The position numbers and the translations under genes are program-made. The notes beneath the pieces were generated by a model, which worked only from the letters and a program-made list of their open reading frames with translations, made no database searches and was not told where the DNA came from. A stretch of 42,007 nucleotides of DNA. Source: Desulfobacteraceae bacterium UBA5616 (GTDB taxonomy: Bacteria; Desulfobacterota; Desulfobacteria; Desulfobacterales; UBA5616). Shown here piece after piece: positions 25,569 to 33,053 of this stretch. Location of the stretch: assembly GCA_002423615.1 (NCBI GenBank), contig DIKO01000091.1:1-42007 (forward strand), written 5' to 3'. The first letter of the stretch is position 1; every line of letters starts with the position of its first letter.

Positions 25569-26210
25569 ATGGGGGTGAACCGGTTTTCAGAGGGGATTGG
25601 GCGTTATTTTTCCGCAGCGGACCTGGAAAAGATCCGGAGCACCCGGGTGGGCATTGCCGGTGCCGGGGGGCTGGGGTCCAACTGTGCCCTTAACCTGGTT
25701 CGGTCCGGTTTTGTCCTTTTCACCATTGTCGATTTCGATTGCGTGGAACCCTCGAACCTGAACCGCCAGTTCTATTTTCAGGATCAAGTGGGTCTCAAGA
25801 AAATCGAAGCGCTCAAGGCCAACCTCTTGCGGATAAACCCGGATCTGGACATCAATGCCCTGGATGTCCGGCTGGAGGAAGAAAATGTCAGGGACATCTT
25901 TGCCGGGTGTCAGGTGATTGTGGAAGCCCTTGACGGGGCCCACGACAAGGCCATGATCTCCAGAATGTTCATAAATGGCGATAAATTGCTGGTATGCGTT
26001 TCCGGCATCGGCGGATGGGGAGACAGCGACCGGATCAGGGTACGGAAAATTAAAGATCGTTTTTTTGTTGTCGGGGATATGGAGTCCGAAGTATCAGGGA
26101 CCCTGCCCCCCACATCCCCGGTCGTCTCGATAGCGGCGGCCAAACAGGCGGATCTGGTGTTGAGCCATGTGATCGGTCCGTGCATTAAGGAAAAACCACT
26201 GGCGCGTTAA
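25569..26210 (+). CDS. thiF: ThiF-family ThiS adenylyltransferase, short form
   Basis: A 213-residue E1-like enzyme that adenylates the ThiS C-terminus using ATP. It has the nucleotide-binding loop GAGGLGSN (31-38), an acidic strand IVDFDCVEPSNLNRQ with the conserved Arg, and later segments for ThiS docking. It is shorter than E. coli ThiF (251) and lacks the paired CxxC zinc ligands, matching the compact ThiF subfamily commonly found with thiH in anaerobes. The family alone does not exclude MoeB-like activity, but the operon position supports ThiF. The 71 bases before thiC contain a perfect 6-bp GC stem at 26220-26235 without a T-run. Confidence 0.93.
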   Translation: MGVNRFSEGIGRYFSAADLEKIRSTRVGIAGAGGLGSNCALNLVRSGFVLFTIVDFDCVEPSNLNRQFYFQDQVGLKKIEALKANLLRINPDLDINALDVRLEEENVRDIFAGCQVIVEALDGAHDKAMISRMFINGDKLLVCVSGIGGWGDSDRIRVRKIKDRFFVVGDMESEVSGTLPPTSPVVSIAAAKQADLVLSHVIGPCIKEKPLAR

Positions 26211-26281
26211 GAAGCGTATGTCCCGGCGTCGGGACGGACAACCAACTTTTTTGCGAACCTCCAAAATTAAGGAGTGGAGAA

Positions 26282-27586
26282 ATGGAATATACAACACAAA
26301 TGGACGCGGCCCGGAAGGGGATCGTCACCCGGCAGATGAAACTCGTCGCCGGCAAAGAAAAAATGGATCCTGAGAAAATCCGGCGTCTTGTGGCCGAAGG
26401 TAAGGTGATTATTCCGGCCAATAAAAATCATGTGTCCCTTGATCCCGAGGGCGTCGGGGAGGGGTTGAGGACGAAAATCAACGTCAACCTGGGCATTTCC
26501 AAGGACTGCTGCAACATCGACCTGGAGATGGAAAAGGTCCGCCTGGCGCTGGAATTGAAGGCAGAAGCCATCATGGACCTGAGCTGCTACGGCAAAACCA
26601 GGGAATTCAGGACGAAACTGGTGCAGATGTCGCCGGCCATGATCGGCACCGTTCCCATTTACGATGCGGTGGGATTTTACGATAAGAACCTCAAGGACAT
26701 CACCGTTGATGAAATCTTTGAAGTGGTGGAAAAACACTGTGAGGACGGGGTTGATTTTCTCACCATCCATGCAGGGTTAAACCGTGTCGCTGCTGAAAAA
26801 ATCAGGAAAATGAACCGGATTACCAATGTGGTGTCCAGGGGAGGCTCCCTGATGTTTGCCTGGATGCAGCTTAACGACCGGGAAAATCCCTTTTATGAAT
26901 ATTATGATCGGCTTCTCGATATTTGCGAAAAATATGACGTCAGTCTGAGTTTAGGGGACGGGTGCCGTCCGGGATGCCTCCATGATGCCACGGATGCCTG
27001 CCAGGTGGAGGAACTCATCACCCTGGGCGAGTTGACCAAACTGGCGTGGAACCGGAATATCCAGGTCATGATCGAAGGCCCCGGGCATATGTCCATCAAT
27101 GAGATCGCGGGGAATATGATGATGGAAAAACGGTTGTGCCACGGCGCGCCTTTTTATGTGCTGGGCCCGCTGGTGACGGACGTGGCGCCGGGGTACGACC
27201 ACATCACCAGCGCCATCGGCGGGGCCATTGCCGCGGCCAGCGGGGCGGATTTCCTCTGTTACGTGACCCCTGCTGAACATTTAAGGCTCCCTGATCTTGG
27301 CGACATGAAAGAGGGGATTATCGCCGCCAGAATCGCCGCCCATGCCGCTGATATCGCCAAGGGAATTCCCGGCGCCAGGGACTGGGACGACAATATGAGC
27401 CGGGCCAGGGCGGCACTGGACTGGAAGGAAATGTTCAGACTCGCCATGGACCCTGAAAAAGCCATTGCCTACCGGGAAAGTTCCATGCCTGAACACGAGG
27501 ACAGTTGCACCATGTGTGGAAAAATGTGCGCGGTGCGGAACATGAACCGTGCCTTGAGCGGCAAAGATATCCAGTTGAATGATTGA
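26282..27586 (+). CDS. thiC: Phosphomethylpyrimidine synthase ThiC, short form
   Basis: A 434-residue non-classical radical SAM enzyme that rearranges aminoimidazole ribotide to HMP phosphate, the pyrimidine half of thiamin. Landmarks include SRGGSLMFAWM, SLGDGCRPGC, MIEGPGHMSINEI and CYVTPAEHLRLP. The C-terminal cluster motif is Cys409-x2-Cys412-x3-Cys416 (CTMCGKMC). The length matches the short bacterial and archaeal ThiC type and lacks the N-terminal domain of E. coli ThiC. The paralogue BzaF (hydroxybenzimidazole synthase) is similar in sequence, but location in a TPP-riboswitch operon with no cobamide genes favours ThiC. AAGGAG precedes the ATG. Confidence 0.92.
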   Translation: MEYTTQMDAARKGIVTRQMKLVAGKEKMDPEKIRRLVAEGKVIIPANKNHVSLDPEGVGEGLRTKINVNLGISKDCCNIDLEMEKVRLALELKAEAIMDLSCYGKTREFRTKLVQMSPAMIGTVPIYDAVGFYDKNLKDITVDEIFEVVEKHCEDGVDFLTIHAGLNRVAAEKIRKMNRITNVVSRGGSLMFAWMQLNDRENPFYEYYDRLLDICEKYDVSLSLGDGCRPGCLHDATDACQVEELITLGELTKLAWNRNIQVMIEGPGHMSINEIAGNMMMEKRLCHGAPFYVLGPLVTDVAPGYDHITSAIGGAIAAASGADFLCYVTPAEHLRLPDLGDMKEGIIAARIAAHAADIAKGIPGARDWDDNMSRARAALDWKEMFRLAMDPEKAIAYRESSMPEHEDSCTMCGKMCAVRNMNRALSGKDIQLND

Positions 27587-27608
27587 CGCCTTTTGAAAAT
27601 AATGAAAA

Positions 27609-28217
27609 TCAGGCGGCTTCGGCCGCCTTTTTGATTTTCAGCCACGCATTCACCGGGTTTTCCGCATTCCAGACGGCGCCGAGAACCGCGGCCCCGTCAA
27701 AGCCCAGTGCCCGGACGGTTTCAATTCTTTTCTCCTCCACCCCTCCCAGGGCGATCACTTTTACCGGTGCTGACTTCAAAAATGCTTTAAGGTCGTCCGG
27801 GTCAAACGCGGCCTTGTAATTTTCCTTTGAAATGCTGTCAAATACGGGGCTTAAAAATACGTAATCAAAGATTGAGCCCAGAAGCATAATGTCGGACATG
27901 TTGTGAAAGGAAGCGGAAAGGTGGATCCGGGGGCGCTGTTGCCTGATTTCAGGGATTTTTCGGGACTTCTCTATTCTGAGGGATTCGGTAAAATGCACCC
28001 CCATCAACCCGAAGCTGTCCGCCAGGCGGTGATGATGGTGGAGGATGATCCGGCTATGATATGCCACAGGAATCCGTTCCAGGTATTCCCGGGTCTGCTG
28101 GACGGAAAAGCCCGGCTTTCTCAGATGAAAAATTTCAAGACCCATTTGAAACAGATTCACCGCCACGTCAATTTCACGATCCCGGAAAGATGGAGTGGAA
28201 AGGAGTATGATTTTCAT
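27609..28217 (-). CDS. thiE: ThiE/TenI-family protein, probable thiamin phosphate synthase (variant)
   Basis: A 202-residue TIM barrel of the ThiE/TenI group. ThiE joins HMP-PP and thiazole phosphate to make thiamin phosphate; TenI is a thiazole tautomerase. Visible: HLRKP where classical ThiE has QLR-x-K, a LHHHH stretch where ThiE has an Asn-Asp motif, GVHFTE, LSPVFDSISKENY, and ALGGV near the phosphate-binding end. The pattern resembles the HLRKP subgroup, so enzymatic role is less certain than for the other thi genes. I take ATG 28217 rather than the upstream TTG 28223; neither has a clear ribosome binding site. It is convergent with thiC, and its last codons lie in the thiC terminator hairpin. 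No TPP riboswitch is visible upstream. Confidence 0.75.
   Translation of the reverse strand: MKIILLSTPSFRDREIDVAVNLFQMGLEIFHLRKPGFSVQQTREYLERIPVAYHSRIILHHHHRLADSFGLMGVHFTESLRIEKSRKIPEIRQQRPRIHLSASFHNMSDIMLLGSIFDYVFLSPVFDSISKENYKAAFDPDDLKAFLKSAPVKVIALGGVEEKRIETVRALGFDGAAVLGAVWNAENPVNAWLKIKKAAEAA
27611..27632 (+). terminator. Intrinsic terminator of the thi operon, inside the thiE 3' end
   Basis: A 7-bp GC stem (27611-27617 with 27622-27628) closed by a TTCG tetraloop and followed by a T-run terminates thiC transcription. The flanks AAAATCA and TGATTTT extend the symmetry. On the other strand the hairpin encodes the final residues and stop codon of the ThiE-like protein. Confidence 0.85.
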
Positions 28218-28372
28218 CCGCAATGGGTTGCTAAACCGGCAGAATTGCCGTTACCGCCGGAAGGGGTTGATTTTTAAGTTGACGAAATGCTAGTTTATAT
28301 AATAAGTATTCAGTATTAAACATAAAATAATGCTTCAGCCCATTATCCCGTTAAACAGGGGGAAGGATCAAA

Positions 28373-28876
28373 ATGGTCGAGAAAGCCTACAACACCAGTT
28401 CAAATACCGCTTTCTTTGCATGCGCCAACTGTAACCGCCAGCATATTGTCGATGTGACGAAATATCTCACTATCCCCAAAGAGATCAAGCTTAAAGTCAA
28501 ATGCAAATGCGGTCATGAATGGACGGCGACCCTGGAAAAAAGGCGGCATTTCAGAAAAGAGGTAAAATTTTCGGGCAAATTTTCCTGCCGGGCCACGGGC
28601 AGAGCGAATTATGAAGCAAAAATGCAGGTGGTTGACCTTTCCCGAAAAGGGTTGAAGGTCAAACTTTTTGAAAAGCCGGGGTTCGTCAAGGTCGGGGACT
28701 GGGTTGAAGTTGAATTTAAACTGGACAACCGCCCGAGAACCTTGATCAAGCGGATGGCGCAGGTCAAGAATGTTGATGGTTATTTCCTGGGGTTGGCTTT
28801 CCCCGACCATAAACATGAAGATCCGGATATCGGGTTTTACATGCTGGATGCCACCAATACCGCAGCGGCATCCTAA
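28373..28876 (+). CDS. Zinc-ribbon / PilZ-domain protein (candidate c-di-GMP receptor)
   Basis: A 167-residue cytoplasmic protein of two parts. The N-terminus looks like a zinc ribbon: Cys17-x2-Cys20 and Cys44-x-Cys46. The C-terminal part is a PilZ domain with the cyclic di-GMP motif R57-x3-R61 and the DxSxxG motif D88-x-S90-x2-G93. PilZ proteins bind cyclic di-GMP and control motility, exopolysaccharide or transcription; with a zinc ribbon it may contact nucleic acid or protein. GGAAGGA lies just upstream of the ATG. It is a single gene converging on the hydrolase. No partner is evident, and the target is unknown. Confidence 0.85.
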   Translation: MVEKAYNTSSNTAFFACANCNRQHIVDVTKYLTIPKEIKLKVKCKCGHEWTATLEKRRHFRKEVKFSGKFSCRATGRANYEAKMQVVDLSRKGLKVKLFEKPGFVKVGDWVEVEFKLDNRPRTLIKRMAQVKNVDGYFLGLAFPDHKHEDPDIGFYMLDATNTAAAS

Positions 28877-28905
28877 AACCCGATTAAACAGGCTGTTTTA
28901 CTGTT

Positions 28906-29793
28906 CTACGGCGTCGTGTTCCGGGCATGCTCCCGGATGGCCTGAACAATCCGGGGCCAGGCTACCTCGGGGATATCATGCCCCATCCCTTCAATGATTT
29001 CAAGCCTCGAACCGGGAATGGTCCGGGCAAGATCCATCCCGGCTTCCACCGGCACCAGGGGATCTTCCCGGCCATGAATGATCAGGGTTGGTGCAGTGAT
29101 GGATTTCAGCCTTTCCTTTCGATTGCCTGAAGAAATAATGGCCAGCATTTGCCGGGATTTTCCATAAGGATAAACCGAACGGTCGAAAGCCGATCGTGCC
29201 CGCCTGCGGATCCAGGCTTCGTCATATTCAAATACGGGGCTGCCCACGAGTCTCCAGTAGTCGACATTATGCTCGATGTATGCTTCCCGGGTGTCCGGCG
29301 AAGGGGTTAAAAGAGCCTGCATGATTTCGGGCTTTGGGGAATGACCCTGGAGATCTCCGGAACCGGACATGATGGAGATCAGGCTCAAAGTCCGGTCCGC
29401 GTGCCTAGCGGCAATGGTCTGGGCGATAATACCTCCCATGGATATTCCGCAGTAATGCGCTTTTTCAATGCCCAGTTCCCTCATCAGGCAGACGGCATCA
29501 TCGGCCATGTCGTTTAAGGTATACGGGACGTCTACTTCTTCCCCCCTGGCCGCTGCCGCCATTAACGCCGGAATGTCGGGGACGCCGAAATTTTCGAATT
29601 TCTGCGAAAGGCCGATGTCCCGGTTGTCGAATCTCACCACGAAATGTCCCCCGTCGGCCAGTTGTCGGCAAAAGGATTCATCCCAGTAGATCATCTGAAC
29701 CCCCAGTCCCTGGATCAGAACAAGGGGGGATTGGGTTGGATCGCCGAAGGTGTCATACTCAATTCGAATGCCGTTGGCCACCAGATTTGGCAT
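28906..29793 (-). CDS. Alpha/beta-fold hydrolase
   Basis: A 295-residue alpha/beta hydrolase. The nucleophile elbow is GISMGG (Ser118), the acid is Asp244 in HGREDPLVP and the base is His272 in EGMGHDIP. An oxyanion-type segment LIQGLGVQM lies near residue 27. The family includes esterases and C-C hydrolases; the substrate cannot be told. The start at 29793 is chosen because AAAGGAG lies 6 bases upstream; in-frame sequence further upstream overlaps the promoter region of glnE. It is divergent from glnE, 153 bases between start codons. Confidence 0.9.
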   Translation of the reverse strand: MPNLVANGIRIEYDTFGDPTQSPLVLIQGLGVQMIYWDESFCRQLADGGHFVVRFDNRDIGLSQKFENFGVPDIPALMAAAARGEEVDVPYTLNDMADDAVCLMRELGIEKAHYCGISMGGIIAQTIAARHADRTLSLISIMSGSGDLQGHSPKPEIMQALLTPSPDTREAYIEHNVDYWRLVGSPVFEYDEAWIRRRARSAFDRSVYPYGKSRQMLAIISSGNRKERLKSITAPTLIIHGREDPLVPVEAGMDLARTIPGSRLEIIEGMGHDIPEVAWPRIVQAIREHARNTTP

Positions 29794-29830
29794 GTTTTGC
29801 TCCTTTGGGGAAAGTGGAAATGGTTTTCCT

Positions 29831-29859
29831 TTTATTATACAAGGGAAATAGGGTATAAT
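29831..29859 (+). promoter_or_regulatory. Candidate glnE promoter, back-to-back with a hydrolase promoter
   Basis: A perfect -10 box TATAAT (29854-29859) lies 17 bases after a weak -35 TTTATT (29831-29836), about 90 bases before the glnE start. On the opposite strand another TATAAT (29839-29834) faces the hydrolase gene 41 bases away. Both -35 boxes are poor. Confidence 0.45.
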
Positions 29860-29946
29860 GCGTCGAAAAAACACTGTCCGCCGGGTTTCTTTCAATGCGG
29901 CGGTACCGTCAGTCCATTCATACATAAAAAGGCGCCTTTGTGTCAA

Positions 29947-32862
29947 ATGGAATTGAAATCCATGGGTATTGGAGATCCGGACAACCCGGAATCGGCGGCT
30001 GAAAACATTGCCTTGTTAAAAAAAGATTTTGCGGCAAAGTGGAAAGATTTTTCCATGGCCCTGGGCTCTTTGAGCCTCAGGCTTCCTCATGATGAAACGC
30101 TCGGTGGATCCATCGAAACCGTTTTTTCATTAAGTGATTTTGTCGCGAGAACCTGCATCCGTGATCCCGGGATGCTGGTGGATCTGGCCCAAAAAGGGGA
30201 TTTATTCACCTGTTATGGGCCCGGCAGGTTCGAAAACATCCTTCAGGCGCATCTGGCCGGATCGACCGACGAGGCCGGTTTAAAACATCGGCTTGGATTA
30301 TGCAGGCGACGGGAAATGGTGCGGATTGCCTGGCGGGATCTTGCCGGATGGGCTGATCTTGACGAGACGGTTACCGATTTATCCGGGTTTGCCGATGCCT
30401 GTGTCGGTCAGACCCTCGATTTTTTATTTGGCCGGCAATGCCGGGTCTACGGCACTCCCTTAAACCACCGGGGAGAGCCTCAGCAACTCGTGGTGTTGGG
30501 GATGGGGAAGCTGGGGACCAGGGAACTGAATTTTTCGTCTGATATCGACCTGGTATTTGCCTATCCCGAGAACGGGAAAACCTCCGATTCCCACCACGCC
30601 GTCAGCAATGAAGAATTTTTTCTATCCCTTGGCCGAAAACTGATCAATGTACTGGGAGCCTCTTCGGAAGAGGGAAACCTGTTCAGGGTTGATATGCGGT
30701 TAAGACCCTATGGGGAAAACGGACCTTTGGCGCTGTCTTTCGATGCCATGGAGGATTATTATCAGAGCCGGGGACGTGAGTGGGAACGGTATGCCTGGTT
30801 AAGGGCCCGCATTATCACCGGCGATGGGAGAGTTGAAGAAAATCTCCTGCGGCGCCTTTCGCCCTTTGTTTACAGGCGATACCTGGACTATACGGTGTTT
30901 GAATCCTTGCGGGAAATGAAACATAAAATCGCCAGGGAAGTTCAGCGAAGGGATATGGCGGACAATGTCAAGCTAGGACCCGGAGGAATCAGGGAAATCG
31001 AATTTTTCTGCCAGACCTTTCAGGTGCTTCGGGGGGGCGTGGATCAGGATCTGAGGGAATGTGATACGCGGACATTGTTAAGGATTCTGGCGCAAAAAAA
31101 CATCATTATTCCCAAAACCGAAGAGGATTTGAAGGAAGCTTACGAATTTTTGCGCAGAACCGAACATCACCTCCAGGAAATGAAGGATATTCAAACCCAT
31201 TCCATTCCGCTGGATTCTGTGGATCGCCTGCGCCTTGGCGTTTCCATGGGATTTTCAGATTACGCCCCCTTCAAAAAGGTTTTGGACCGGTGGCGAGCCG
31301 TGGTTCACGGTCATTTTAATCAACTTCTCGAATCTGAAGGAAAATCGGAAACAGCTCCGGGAACCGAAAGCCGCCTTGGCGATTTGTGGCAAAATTTGTT
31401 GGAACCGAAGGAGGCTGAACACGCATTGGCAGAGACCGGCTATCTGGACGCCGAAAAAGTGTTGTCCGTCTTGAAATATCTGAGGGAAGCCCCGGAAACG
31501 CGAGCCTTGAGCCAGAAAGGGAGAAAGCGGGTGGACCTTCTGATGCCCCGGCTTCTCAAGGAAGTGGGCGCTTCCCCCCAGTCGGACCGGATTCTCTCCC
31601 GGATTGTCGATCTGATCAAAGCGGTTGAACGCAGGACCAATTATATCGCCCTGTTGCTGGAAAATCCGGCGGCACTGTCCCATCTTATTCAACTGGCGGA
31701 TAAGAGCCCCTGGATCATTACATTTCTGGCCAGGCATCCGGTGCTGCTGGATGAACTTTTGGACCACAGGACCTTGTATTCACCCCCGGGAAAGTCCGAA
31801 CTGACGACGGAGATTCAGGGACGGCTCAATCGCCTTTCCGCCGATGACCTTGAATATCAGATCGAAGCCCTCTGCATTTTCAAGCAGGTGAATACCCTCC
31901 GGGTCGCGGCCGCGGATGTGACCGATGCCTTGTACATCATGAAGGTCAGCGATCATTTGACCTACATCGCGGAGACAGTTCTGGAAAATGTTATGGACCT
32001 GGCCTGGGATTTTATGGTGAAAAAGCATGGGGCCCCGGTTTGTTTACCGGATAATCATCCTTGCGGCAACGGGTTTCTCATCGTGGGATATGGGAAAGTC
32101 GGGGGGATAGAGCTGGGTTATCATTCCGATCTGGACCTGGTTTTTCTCCATGCCGGCTCGTCGGAAAAAACCACCGGGGGCCGCCAGTCCATTGATACGC
32201 CTTATTTCTATGCCCGCCTGGGGCAACGCATCGTTCATCTGCTGACCGCCAGAACCCGGGCGGGGATGCTCTACGAAACCGATATGCGATTGAGGCCCAG
32301 CGGGGCATCCGGTCCCTTGGTCAGTCAGATCGAAGCATTTTTCGAATATCAGATGAAGGAAAGCTGGGTCTGGGAAAAGCAGGCCCTGGTGCGGGCCCGG
32401 CCACTCTGCGGAGATCCGGCATTGATCGACCGATTTTGGGACATCCGCGAAACAGTCCTGACTCAGCCCAGGCAGGAGGAGCCGTTGCGGCAGGAAGTGG
32501 GAAGCATGCGGGAGAAGCTTCGAAAAGAGCGCTTGAAGTCCGCTCCCTCCCTGTTTGATGTCAAGGAGGATGAAGGCGGCATCGTCGATATTGAATTTCT
32601 GGTCCAATATCTGGTTCTTCTCAAATCCCACCAATATCCCGAACTGACGAGATGGACGGACAATGTCCGAATTCTTGAAACCCTTCTGGAAAGCAGGATC
32701 ATCGATCATCAAACAGCTGCCCTTCTAAAACAGGCTTATCTGGCATTCAGAACTGCAGTTCACCGCCTGAACCTTCAGGAAAAGCCGGCCGTCGTCCCGG
32801 TTCAGGAATTTGAAGAATTGAAAGCCGGTGTGATGGATATATGGAAAAACCTGATCGGCTGA
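29947..32862 (+). CDS. glnE: Glutamine synthetase adenylyltransferase/deadenylylase GlnE
   Basis: A 971-residue bifunctional enzyme that adds or removes AMP on the regulatory Tyr of glutamine synthetase under PII control. Two nucleotidyltransferase domains are visible: GMGKLG-x-REL-x4-SDIDL at about residue 185, and GYGKVGG-x-EL-x3-SDLDL at about 713, each with the paired Asp motif, separated by helical regulatory sequence. E. coli GlnE is 946 residues. The frame is open upstream to 29644, but that part is antisense to the hydrolase. ATG 29947 and ATG 29962 are both possible, neither with a strong ribosome binding site. Its substrate GlnA and its effector PII are encoded just downstream. Confidence 0.95.
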   Translation: MELKSMGIGDPDNPESAAENIALLKKDFAAKWKDFSMALGSLSLRLPHDETLGGSIETVFSLSDFVARTCIRDPGMLVDLAQKGDLFTCYGPGRFENILQAHLAGSTDEAGLKHRLGLCRRREMVRIAWRDLAGWADLDETVTDLSGFADACVGQTLDFLFGRQCRVYGTPLNHRGEPQQLVVLGMGKLGTRELNFSSDIDLVFAYPENGKTSDSHHAVSNEEFFLSLGRKLINVLGASSEEGNLFRVDMRLRPYGENGPLALSFDAMEDYYQSRGREWERYAWLRARIITGDGRVEENLLRRLSPFVYRRYLDYTVFESLREMKHKIAREVQRRDMADNVKLGPGGIREIEFFCQTFQVLRGGVDQDLRECDTRTLLRILAQKNIIIPKTEEDLKEAYEFLRRTEHHLQEMKDIQTHSIPLDSVDRLRLGVSMGFSDYAPFKKVLDRWRAVVHGHFNQLLESEGKSETAPGTESRLGDLWQNLLEPKEAEHALAETGYLDAEKVLSVLKYLREAPETRALSQKGRKRVDLLMPRLLKEVGASPQSDRILSRIVDLIKAVERRTNYIALLLENPAALSHLIQLADKSPWIITFLARHPVLLDELLDHRTLYSPPGKSELTTEIQGRLNRLSADDLEYQIEALCIFKQVNTLRVAAADVTDALYIMKVSDHLTYIAETVLENVMDLAWDFMVKKHGAPVCLPDNHPCGNGFLIVGYGKVGGIELGYHSDLDLVFLHAGSSEKTTGGRQSIDTPYFYARLGQRIVHLLTARTRAGMLYETDMRLRPSGASGPLVSQIEAFFEYQMKESWVWEKQALVRARPLCGDPALIDRFWDIRETVLTQPRQEEPLRQEVGSMREKLRKERLKSAPSLFDVKEDEGGIVDIEFLVQYLVLLKSHQYPELTRWTDNVRILETLLESRIIDHQTAALLKQAYLAFRTAVHRLNLQEKPAVVPVQEFEELKAGVMDIWKNLIG

Positions 32863-32903
32863 TCTCCCTGCAGAATAAAGTTGTTGCCTCCAAAAATAAC
32901 AAT

Positions 32904-32934
32904 TTTGTAAATCTGAATTCTTAATAATTACAAA
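32904..32934. promoter_or_regulatory. Inverted repeat, candidate activator site upstream of the sigma-54 promoter
   Basis: TTTGTAA (32904-32910) and TTACAAA (32928-32934) form a perfect inverted repeat with a 17-base spacer, about 85-115 bases upstream of the sigma-54 promoter, a typical distance for an enhancer site. A second weaker symmetry, TTGTT (32881-32885) with AACAA (32898-32902), lies beside it. The spacing does not match the classical NtrC or NifA consensus, so the binding protein is unknown. Confidence 0.35.
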
Positions 32935-33018
32935 TCTGCATCTTTCAGGGGTATTGTCCCCGATCTCCAAACTGATTTAACCTGCCTGAATCATGGGTAT
33001 AAAATTATGCCGTGGCTT

Positions 33019-33035
33019 TTGGCACGGTCTTTGCT
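33019..33035 (+). promoter_or_regulatory. Sigma-54 (RpoN) promoter before glnD
   Basis: The sequence TTGGCACGGTCTTTGCT matches the sigma-54 core consensus YTGGCACGrNNNTTGCW at every defined position, with the -24 GG at 33021-33022 and the -12 GC at 33033-33034. The predicted transcription start is near 33046. It would drive glnD and probably amtB-glnB-glnA. The predicted start is only about 8 bases before the glnD ATG. Confidence 0.85.
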
Positions 33036-33053
33036 GTGTAAGGTAACAGAAAA

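Noticed and set aside
26220..26235. Perfect GC hairpin between thiF and thiC as a terminator
   Set aside because: No T-run follows directly, and thiC is expected to be part of the same operon; it may be an mRNA-stability hairpin.
26282..27586. thiC read as bzaF (hydroxybenzimidazole synthase)
   Set aside because: The gene is the last member of a TPP-riboswitch thiamin operon and no cobamide genes are near; kept only as a minor alternative.
28279..28303. TTGACG and TATAAT before the PilZ gene as a sigma-70 promoter
   Set aside because: The spacer is only 13 bases, too short for a normal promoter; other pairings in this A+T-rich stretch are weak.
29644..29946. N-terminal extension of glnE
   Set aside because: This part of the frame is antisense to the alpha/beta hydrolase start and crosses the divergent promoter region; GlnE homology begins after 29947.
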